From positions 1 to 12,975 of the forward strand of contig CAKOKV010000012.1 of NCBI GenBank assembly GCA_934095805.1: a DNA stretch of 12,975 bases. Direction: 5' to 3'. Origin of the DNA: an uncultured Bacilli bacterium (GTDB taxonomy: Bacteria > Bacillota_I > Bacilli_A > RF39 > UBA660). Shown here one piece after another: positions 7,710 to 12,975 of the stretch. A program made the translations under genes and the position numbers. The notes under the pieces are model-generated. The model did not search any database, had not been told where the DNA came from, and saw nothing but the letters and a program-made list of their open reading frames with translations. Each line of letters begins with the position of its first letter. The stretch's first letter is position 1.

Positions 7710-7930
7710 CAAAAAAATTTATTAACACTTATATTAACAAGATATCCACATTTTGTAAACATTTTTTTCCTTTAATTTAGATTATTTTTTATAGTTATCC
7801 ACAATATCAACAATTTAAAATTATTATGTAAACTTGAATTGTTAATAACTTGTTGATAAGTTAACATAAAATGTTGATACATTGTTGATAAAGTTAACAT
7901 AATAAATTCAAAAATAAGTTAACATAATAT
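7710..7930. other. Upstream half of oriC with a DnaA-box cluster
   Basis: The 327-nt gene-free stretch 7642-7968 holds two divergent promoters and a cluster of DnaA boxes. Plus-oriented sites are TTATTAACA (7719), ATATTAACA (7731), ATATCCACA (7742), the perfect TTATCCACA (7795-7803) and an abutting ATATCAACA (7804-7812). Minus-oriented sites, written as on the + strand, are TGTTAATAA (7840), TGTTGATAA (7851), TGTTGATAC (7872) and TGTTGATAA (7883). Orientation switches near 7820. With the dnaA-dnaN spacer this makes a bipartite origin of the Bacillus type. Strand composition and gene direction also invert here. Confidence 0.85.
7858..7927 (+). repeat. Three copies of a 12-bp motif AAGTTAACATAA
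   Basis: Exact copies lie at 7858-7869, 7891-7902 and 7916-7927. The first two directly follow DnaA boxes TGTTGATAA, and the third overlaps the -35 of the promoter for the divergent gene. The complement with one change, TTATGTAAACTT, occurs at 7824-7835 and at 6207-6218. The motif contains the palindrome GTTAAC. I know of no factor that binds it. Confidence 0.75.
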
Positions 7931-7947
7931 TTTTTTTATGATAAAAT
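7919..7947 (+). promoter_or_regulatory. Promoter of the divergent origin gene
   Basis: TTAACA (7919-7924), a 17-bp spacer and the extended -10 TGA-TAAAAT (7939-7947). The -35 lies inside the third 12-bp origin repeat. The predicted start point is near 7954, so the leader is only about 15 nt and begins at the AGGAG ribosome site. Confidence 0.6.
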
Positions 7948-7968
7948 GGTGTAGGAGAGAAGATAAAT

Positions 7969-9441
7969 ATGGATAGAATGCAGATAGAAGATTATTTTAA
8001 AAAGTTATATACAATTTATGAACAAAAAAATTTTGAAGAATTTATAAATACATGTTTAAGTTTTAATGTAAAAATAGGTGATTTAAATAAAAATATAATT
8101 CAAATAACCAAAAAAATATTTGAACAGATATTGTCAATTTTGCCCGAAAGTAAGGCAAAATTCTCATATAAAGAATTTAAATATTCTTATAAAATAAACC
8201 TAGAATATAATTTACAGAATGTTTCAATACCTGATATCATAATTGATGTACCAGTTTTTGAAAATAATTATGAAAAAATAACAATAAAAATTTTGAATTT
8301 TTTAATAGAAAATAAAATAAATTCTAAAATTAAGTTAATGAAGGTAGTTAAAAATCCTCTTTTACAAATAAGAGTGGATAATGTAAATAATGCAAGAAAG
8401 ATAATTAATTTCTTTAAAAGTGATAATGATATCGAAAATGAAGTTAAATCAAGAATAATTCCTTTCATACCACAAACTAATTTGTTAGGAATTTCTTCTG
8501 AATATAGACCTTATAATTTTAAAAATTTTTATATGTTGCTTTTATACGAATATTTTAGTGATTTTAAGAAAGAAAATTTTGAAATTGAAAATTTTTCTAT
8601 ATTAAAAGATTATTATGAATATATATTAAATAAGTATAAAATAGAAAGAAAATTAAATAAAAAAAGGATGCTTTTAATAATATATAAAACATTAGATGTT
8701 ATTATTAATAATAAAGATGTATTTGAGCTTTTTGATTATAACTCATCTTTAGATATAGGAAGTTTTGAAATGAGTGAGTTTAATCTTAAATTAGATGAAG
8801 ATAAGATGATATATTTTGAACATAAAGATGATAAAAGGATTATTTCATTTGGTAGTGAAGATTATTTAAATGCTATATATTCAAAATTTTATGAAAATGT
8901 CATAAAAAAAGAAGAAAGTAGTAAGTATTATAGTTATTTTTATAGTATATATAGTAAGATTTTATCTGATAACTATAAAAATGTTGCTCAAAACTTAAAT
9001 TTTTTAAATATGAATAATGATCATATATATCAATTAATGTTATTATTTTCAAGTGGATTCTTCGCTTATAAAAAAATGGGATTTCCATTAGATGAAGTAA
9101 ATAAAATATTAAAATTTGCTATTAAAAATAACTATAAAGTAGAATTAAATATCAAAGAGGAAGAAGATTTTTCAAAAAAAGAAGTATTTATGTTTCCTTT
9201 AAATATTGAATATGGAAATAAAGTTGTTGATACTTTTGATGGCAAAAAAACTACTGTTAAAGAATATTTTAAAGAAAATAATGTATTAGATTCAATTTCT
9301 ATTGATTCTATAGTTTATTTAAAAGATGGAAGAATTGTCAGTGGAGAAGAATTTTTAAAAGATATATATAAATATATAAATAAATATCAAAATTTTGTAG
9401 AACTTAGAAATTCATTGGTAAATTTAATAGAATACAAATGA
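7969..9441 (+). CDS. Unrecognised 490-residue protein divergent from dnaA
   Basis: I do not recognise a family with confidence. It is a cytoplasmic-looking protein with no signal peptide or membrane segment, very rich in Lys, Asn, Ile, Tyr and Phe, with one Cys (near residue 28). It probably combines an alpha/beta N-terminal half with a helical middle. Residues around 110-200 (KIKLMKVVK, IRVDNVNNARKIINFF, RIIPFIPQTNLLGI, then a Tyr/Phe-rich helix) faintly recall the order of motifs in HopA1-type proteins; this is a weak impression only. Two similar motifs, DGKKTTVKEYFKE (424-436) and DGRIVSGEEFLKD (453-465), look like a short tandem repeat at the C-terminus. The start ATG 7969 follows AGGAG. 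The stop TGA is immediately followed by the rpmH promoter with no terminator, so transcripts may run on into rpmH. It occupies the usually empty gap between dnaA and rpmH. Confidence 0.85.
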   Translation: MDRMQIEDYFKKLYTIYEQKNFEEFINTCLSFNVKIGDLNKNIIQITKKIFEQILSILPESKAKFSYKEFKYSYKINLEYNLQNVSIPDIIIDVPVFENNYEKITIKILNFLIENKINSKIKLMKVVKNPLLQIRVDNVNNARKIINFFKSDNDIENEVKSRIIPFIPQTNLLGISSEYRPYNFKNFYMLLLYEYFSDFKKENFEIENFSILKDYYEYILNKYKIERKLNKKRMLLIIYKTLDVIINNKDVFELFDYNSSLDIGSFEMSEFNLKLDEDKMIYFEHKDDKRIISFGSEDYLNAIYSKFYENVIKKEESSKYYSYFYSIYSKILSDNYKNVAQNLNFLNMNNDHIYQLMLLFSSGFFAYKKMGFPLDEVNKILKFAIKNNYKVELNIKEEEDFSKKEVFMFPLNIEYGNKVVDTFDGKKTTVKEYFKENNVLDSISIDSIVYLKDGRIVSGEEFLKDIYKYINKYQNFVELRNSLVNLIEYK

Positions 9442-9470
9442 TTGACTTTTTATTATCAATAGTTTATAAT
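9442..9470 (+). promoter_or_regulatory. Sigma-A promoter of rpmH
   Basis: TTGACT (9442-9447), a 17-bp spacer and TATAAT (9465-9470). The -35 begins on the base after the TGA stop of the upstream gene. Confidence 0.85.
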
Positions 9471-9503
9471 CTATTAAGCAAAGAAGGAATGGAGGATTAA
9501 ATT

Positions 9504-9626
9504 ATGAAAAGAACGTTTCAACCTAATAATAGAAAGAAAAGTAAAACATCTGGATTTTTAGCAAGAAAAGGAACTAATGTATTAAAATCTAGAAGAGCAA
9601 AAGGAAGAAAAGAATTAGCAAAATAA
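9504..9626 (+). CDS. rpmH: 50S ribosomal protein L34 (short)
   Basis: Small basic protein of the large ribosomal subunit. The 40-residue product begins with the family hallmark [14 protein letters not shown] and ends [11 protein letters not shown]; the ATG lies 7 nt after GGAGG. Compared with the usual 44-residue form, about four residues are missing in the middle: the common HGFRARM...GRKVLARR stretch is reduced to [15 protein letters not shown], and the usual His before Gly-Phe is Ser. The reading frame is clean and conserved at both ends, so it is a real shortened L34, not an error-broken one. It has its own strong promoter and a terminator just downstream. Position beside rnpA near the origin is standard. 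Confidence 0.96.
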   Translation: MKRTFQPNNRKKSKTSGFLARKGTNVLKSRRAKGRKELAK

Positions 9627-9628
9627 CT

Positions 9629-9656
9629 AAATTACTTTTAAATAAGTAATTTTTTT
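9629..9656 (+). terminator. Hairpin terminator between rpmH and rnpA
   Basis: A 9-bp stem (AAATTACTT 9629-9637 with AAGTAATTT 9644-9652, 6-base loop) runs into a T tract (9650-9656), two bases after the rpmH stop. It probably lets only part of the transcripts continue into rnpA, giving more L34 than RNase P protein. A TATAAT at 9659-9664 without a clear -35 could add a weak rnpA promoter. Confidence 0.75.
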
Positions 9657-9682
9657 ATTATAATATTTCTTAGAGGAGTTAT

Positions 9683-10003
9683 ATGAATAAGAAATTTATT
9701 GTAAGAAAAAATGAAGAAATACAAGAAATTATAAAGAGTAATAAAAAGATTATTAGTAAGTATTTTGTAATATATTATGTAGAAAACAACTTAAATTATA
9801 ATAGATTTTGTATAAGTGTTGGGAAAAAAATAGGTAAAGCACATACAAGAAATTTATATAAGAGAAGAATTAAGGATATTCTTATGAAAAATAATATTAA
9901 TTCTTCATATGATTATGTTATAATATTAAGGACTGCTATTATAGGCGTTCCTTATGATAAGTTAAATATTGAACTTATTAAGGTATTGAAGGGAGAAAAA
10001 TAA
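9683..10003 (+). CDS. rnpA: Ribonuclease P protein component
   Basis: Basic protein subunit that binds the catalytic RNase P RNA and the 5' leader of precursor tRNAs. The 106-residue length fits the family (about 105-120). Conserved features are FVIYYV in the central strand, RFCISVGKKIGKA (41-53) and the RNA-binding helix HTRNLYKRRIKDIL (54-67), which carries the family Arg-Asn and Lys-Arg-Arg residues. The ATG follows AGAGGAG. Its stop overlaps the yidC start by one base (TAATG), implying translational coupling; the yidD gene often found between them is absent. Confidence 0.96.
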   Translation: MNKKFIVRKNEEIQEIIKSNKKIISKYFVIYYVENNLNYNRFCISVGKKIGKAHTRNLYKRRIKDILMKNNINSSYDYVIILRTAIIGVPYDKLNIELIKVLKGEK

Positions 10004-10920
10004 TGAAAAAGAAGATAGCTTTAATTCTTTTATTACTTTTAACTTTATGTGGTTGTACTAAAAGATTTAATGTCGAAGCAACAGATGGGGATAAAAAAAC
10101 TACAAAATCTTATGTATCAAATATTATTTGTAAGCCAGAAGAGGAAAGCAATATAAATATTTATAAAGAACATAAAGATGATTTACTAGTTGATTATGAT
10201 AAATTACCTGCTTGTGAAGAATTGAAAATAACTTCAGGTGGTTATGAGGGATTATGGACATCATTTTTTGTTAAACCATTAGCTTGGATAATTGTTAAAT
10301 TAGGATTATTAGTTAAGAGTTATGGTTTATCTATAATGATTATTGGTGTTATAGTTAGAGCATTAATGATGCCAATAACTAAGAAATCAAATAATATGAA
10401 TGCATCAATGCAAAAAGCTCAAAAAGAGTTAAATGCTCTTGAAAAGAAGTATGCAAATAAAGGCGATGATAAAGATGCATTAATGGCCAAAAGTCAAGAA
10501 ATGTTAATGATTTATAGAAAATATGATATAAACCCTATGTCTAGCTGTTTATTTGCATTTATTCAATTACCAATATTTTTTGCATTATTAGAAGCTATTT
10601 ATAGAGTTCCAGTATTTTTTGAGAAAAAGTTCTTAGTATATAATTTAGGAACAACACCGTTAGAAGGTTTAATGGCACAAAATTATTGGTATATTATATT
10701 GATAGTATTAATAATTGGAACAACATATATTTCATTTAAAAATATGAATATGAATACTGGCGATGACATGCAAGCAAAACAAATGAAAATGATGAGTACT
10801 TTTATGGTTGTATTTATATCTATAATTTCATTTAGTTTACCAACATCAATTGCATTATATTGGATTGTATCAAATGCATTTACAATCGTTCAAAATATTA
10901 TATTAAAGAGAGGTAAGTAA
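10003..10920 (+). CDS. yidC: YidC/Oxa1 membrane protein insertase (lipoprotein form)
   Basis: Inserts and folds membrane proteins, alone or with the Sec translocon. The 305-residue protein starts with a lipoprotein signal: positive MKKK, a Leu-rich core and lipobox LCGC, making Cys18 the likely lipidated first mature residue. A soluble stretch (19-80) is followed by the Oxa1 core. This holds a first membrane segment around 86-126 with the conserved groove arginine (R119 in VIVRALMMPIT), a charged coiled-coil hairpin (about 131-172), the family motif NPMSSCLFAFIQLPIFFALL (177-196), and further membrane segments near 228-245 and 264-297. The short C-terminal tail ends KRGK. It is the SpoIIIJ-type, five-segment Gram-positive form. 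Only this one copy is visible here. Confidence 0.96.
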   Translation: MKKKIALILLLLLTLCGCTKRFNVEATDGDKKTTKSYVSNIICKPEEESNINIYKEHKDDLLVDYDKLPACEELKITSGGYEGLWTSFFVKPLAWIIVKLGLLVKSYGLSIMIIGVIVRALMMPITKKSNNMNASMQKAQKELNALEKKYANKGDDKDALMAKSQEMLMIYRKYDINPMSSCLFAFIQLPIFFALLEAIYRVPVFFEKKFLVYNLGTTPLEGLMAQNYWYIILIVLIIGTTYISFKNMNMNTGDDMQAKQMKMMSTFMVVFISIISFSLPTSIALYWIVSNAFTIVQNIILKRGK

Positions 10921-10923
10921 AAA

Positions 10924-11541
10924 ATGGAAAAGTATAAGTTTCAAGCAAAGAGTGAAGATGGGTTATTAGAAAAAGCATTAAATGAATTAAATGTTAAAGA
11001 AGAAGATGTTATAACAAAAACATATGAAGAAAAAGGTGGACTTTTCAGTGGTAAAAAATATACATTAGAAGTTGTTAAACTTAGTGATATTGCTGAAGTT
11101 GGAAAGGATGTTTTAAAGGAATTGTTATCATCACTTGATATTAATGCTAATATTGAAACTATGATTAGAGATGGTAAGATTAAATATCAATTACATTCTA
11201 AAAATAATTCATTATTAATAGGAAAAAATGGTCACATATTAGACTCAATCCAAACTTATGTAAGACAAGCTATTTTTACAGCAGTAGATATATATATTAA
11301 TGTATCAGTTGATGTTGAAGGATATAAAGAAAAACAAAACTATTTCTTAGAGAAAAAAGTTAAGAAAATAGCAAAAGATGTATTAAAAACAAAAGTTGAT
11401 GTTAAACTTGATCCAATGAATTCTTATGAAAGAAAAATTGTTCATGAAGCATTACAAAATTTTAAATTTATTATAACTGAAAGTGAAGGAGAGGATCCTA
11501 ATAGATGTGTTGTAATAAAATATAGTGAAACTGAAGAGTAG
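10924..11541 (+). CDS. jag: Jag/KhpB (EloR) RNA-binding protein
   Basis: RNA-binding regulator of cell elongation in Gram-positive cocci (with KhpA) and a constant neighbour of yidC. The 205-residue protein has the three expected parts. These are an N-terminal Jag-N domain (1-50, with EKGGLFSGKKYTLEVV), a KH domain with the GXXG loop GKNG (100-103) in SLLIGKNGHILDSIQTYV, and a C-terminal R3H domain with R170 and H174 in ERKIVHEAL and the ending DPNRCVVIKY. It starts three bases after the yidC stop, with AGAGAGG upstream, so the two are co-translated. Its stop codon lies within the stem of a terminator. Confidence 0.95.
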   Translation: MEKYKFQAKSEDGLLEKALNELNVKEEDVITKTYEEKGGLFSGKKYTLEVVKLSDIAEVGKDVLKELLSSLDINANIETMIRDGKIKYQLHSKNNSLLIGKNGHILDSIQTYVRQAIFTAVDIYINVSVDVEGYKEKQNYFLEKKVKKIAKDVLKTKVDVKLDPMNSYERKIVHEALQNFKFIITESEGEDPNRCVVIKYSETEE

Positions 11542-11555
11542 AAATACTCTTTTTT
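11534..11555 (+). terminator. Hairpin terminator overlapping the jag stop
   Basis: A 7-bp stem (AAGAGTA 11534-11540 with TACTCTT 11545-11551) is closed by a GAAA tetraloop, with T at 11550-11555. The stem includes the last two jag codons and most of the TAG stop. Confidence 0.85.
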
Positions 11556-11557
11556 AA

Positions 11558-11586
11558 TGGACTTATTTATTTGTTTGTGCTATAAT
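11558..11586 (+). promoter_or_regulatory. Extended -10 promoter of mnmE
   Basis: TGGACT (11558-11563), a 17-bp spacer and TGC-TATAAT (11578-11586). It resembles the comK promoter in its GTGC-TATWAT core. The leader to the mnmE ribosome site is short. Confidence 0.75.
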
Positions 11587-11612
11587 CTAGCGTGAAGAAA
11601 AAGGAGATTATT

Positions 11613-12965
11613 ATGGAAGATACAATTGCAGCTGTTGCAACTACTGTTGGAGAAAGTTCTATCAATGTTATAAGAATTAGTGGTAAAGATTCAATATCTG
11701 TTGCAAATAAAATATTTTCAAAAGATATAAGTAATGTCTTAAGTCATACTGTACATTATGGTTTTATTATGGAAAATGGTGAGAAAGTTGATGAAGTTTT
11801 ATTGTCTATTTTTAAATCTCCTAAAACATTTACAACAGAAGATATTGTTGAAATAAGTGTTCATGGCGGTAATTCTTCTGTTAATAAAGTTATGGAACTT
11901 ATTTTATCTAATGGTGCTAGATTGGCTGAACCCGGAGAATTTTTGAAACGAGCTTTCTTAAATGGAAGAATAGATTTAACACAAGCAGAAGCAGTTGGTG
12001 ATTTAATAAGTTCTCAAACTGAAAGTTCTAGAAAAATGGCTTTAAAGGGTGTTGATAAAACCATATTTAAAACAATTAATGAATTAAAAGAAAAAGTTCT
12101 TGCTTTAATTGCTAATATAGAAGTTAATATTGATTATCCTGAATATGAAGATGCTGTTGTTGTTACTAATGATTTAATAATTAAAACAATTAATGAAGTA
12201 AAAGAAGAAATAAATAAATTACTTAAAAACAGTAAAAAAGGATTATTGATAAAAAATGGACTTAAAATTGTTATTGTTGGTAAACCAAATGTAGGTAAAA
12301 GTAGTATTTTAAATGCACTTTTGGATGAAAATAAAGCAATTGTAACAAACATTAAAGGTACTACAAGAGATATAGTTACAGGTGTTTTAGTTATTGAAGG
12401 TGTTAAAATAGATATATTAGATACTGCTGGTATACGAGAGACTGATGATGTTGTTGAATCTATCGGTGTTAAAAGAAGTGTAGATGCAATAGATGAAGCA
12501 GATTTAGTATTATTTGTTGTAGATAGTGTTGATGGATTTACTGATGAAGATGCAGAAGTATTAGAGCATATAAAAGATAAAGAAGTACTTGTTGTATATA
12601 ATAAAAATGATGTAGTTAAAAACTATAAAAATGATAAATTAAAAGATTATGAAAGTATAAATATATCTACATTTGATAGTGATATGATTTCTAAGTTAAA
12701 AGATGAAATAGCAAAGATATTTGATTTAAAAAGTATTGCCGAATCAAATTATATGTATATTTCAAATGCAAGGCAAATAGCACTTTTGAATAATTGTATT
12801 GATATTATTAGTGATATAGATAATTCAGTTAAAAATAATGAACTTGTAGATATGATTGAAATAGATGTTAAAAAATTGTGGGAAACATTAAGTGAAATCA
12901 CTGGTGAAGTAAGTAGTGATGATTTATTAGATGAAATTTTTAGTAAATTTTGTCTTGGAAAGTAG
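11613..12965 (+). CDS. mnmE: tRNA modification GTPase MnmE
   Basis: With MnmG it installs the carboxymethylaminomethyl group on U34 of certain tRNAs, using methylene-tetrahydrofolate, glycine and GTP. The start chosen is the ATG at 11613, 6 nt after AAGGAG. It gives MEDTIAAVATTVGESSINVIRISG, the typical N-terminus; a GTG start seven codons earlier has no comparable site. The 450 residues contain the N-terminal folate-binding domain (about 1-118, with FTTEDIVEISVHGG and EPGEFLKRAFLNGRIDLTQAEA), a helical domain, and the inserted G domain. The G domain shows G1 GKPNVGKS (223-230), G2 GTTRD, G3 DTAG (270-273) and G4 NKND (330-333). The C-terminus FCLGK carries the conserved cysteine. It is complete and transcribed from its own promoter. 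Confidence 0.97.
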   Translation: MEDTIAAVATTVGESSINVIRISGKDSISVANKIFSKDISNVLSHTVHYGFIMENGEKVDEVLLSIFKSPKTFTTEDIVEISVHGGNSSVNKVMELILSNGARLAEPGEFLKRAFLNGRIDLTQAEAVGDLISSQTESSRKMALKGVDKTIFKTINELKEKVLALIANIEVNIDYPEYEDAVVVTNDLIIKTINEVKEEINKLLKNSKKGLLIKNGLKIVIVGKPNVGKSSILNALLDENKAIVTNIKGTTRDIVTGVLVIEGVKIDILDTAGIRETDDVVESIGVKRSVDAIDEADLVLFVVDSVDGFTDEDAEVLEHIKDKEVLVVYNKNDVVKNYKNDKLKDYESINISTFDSDMISKLKDEIAKIFDLKSIAESNYMYISNARQIALLNNCIDIISDIDNSVKNNELVDMIEIDVKKLWETLSEITGEVSSDDLLDEIFSKFCLGK

Positions 12966-12975
12966 ATGATATAAA

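Noticed and set aside
7642..7968. CRISPR array or phage attachment site in the origin repeats
   Set aside because: Repeats are 9-12 bp, irregularly spaced and linked to DnaA boxes; there are no spacers of even length and no integrase or cas gene nearby.
9439..9441. TGA read as tryptophan (Mycoplasma code)
   Set aside because: The tryptophans checked in conserved genes are TGG and no in-frame TGA was seen, so TGA is taken as a stop.
9453..9461. DnaA-box-like TTATCAATA in the rpmH promoter spacer
   Set aside because: One mismatch from the variant box and alone; expected by chance in DNA this AT-rich.
11592..11612. MnmE starting at the GTG at 11592
   Set aside because: The AAGGAG site lies inside this extension and is placed for the ATG at 11613, which yields the usual MnmE N-terminus.

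Overview
This window is the replication-origin neighbourhood of a very AT-rich, low-GC Gram-positive chromosome, most likely class Bacilli. The gene order is close to the Bacillus origin region: mnmE-jag-yidC-rnpA-rpmH on one side, and dnaA-dnaN-recF-gyrB-gyrA on the other. All tryptophan codons I checked (in gyrB, comK, dnaA, yidC and mnmE) are TGG, and one gene ends in TGA. This argues for the standard bacterial code and against Mycoplasma/Spiroplasma. The extreme AT content, tight packing and shortened proteins suggest an uncultured or host-associated Bacilli lineage, perhaps Erysipelotrichia- or RF39-like; that placement is inference.

Left arm (1-7641, all minus strand, moving away from the origin): dnaA and dnaN form one unit that ends in a hairpin terminator. 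A self-contained comK cassette follows, with its own extended -10 promoter, three tandem Spo0A-type boxes and its own terminator. Then comes a tightly coupled recF-gyrB-gyrA operon; gyrA is cut by the window edge. The comK position is normally held by the small S4-domain gene yaaA/rlbA, which is absent here.

Origin (6112-6249 and 7642-7968): a bipartite oriC flanks dnaA. The upstream part holds about nine DnaA-box-like 9-mers, including one perfect TTATCCACA, a consensus dnaA promoter, and a 12-bp repeat of unknown role. The dnaA-dnaN spacer holds two abutting DnaA boxes followed by a run of TAA triplets, which is the layout of a DnaA-trio unwinding element. Strand composition switches here: the + strand is T/C-rich to the left and A/G-rich to the right.

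Right arm (7969-12965, all plus strand): an unrecognised 490-residue protein is transcribed divergently from dnaA, from a promoter embedded in the origin repeats. It is followed by rpmH, rnpA, yidC, jag and mnmE (ribosome, RNase P, membrane insertion, RNA binding, tRNA modification).

The most notable point is the competence regulator ComK. It lacks the C-terminal tail that carries the MecA recognition motif in B. subtilis. It sits under three perfect 0A boxes spaced exactly 10 bp apart, less than 3 kb from the origin. Other candidates for a second look are the orphan origin gene, the 12-bp origin repeat, the altered Walker A motif of DnaA, and a short out-of-frame ORF overlapping the recF start.
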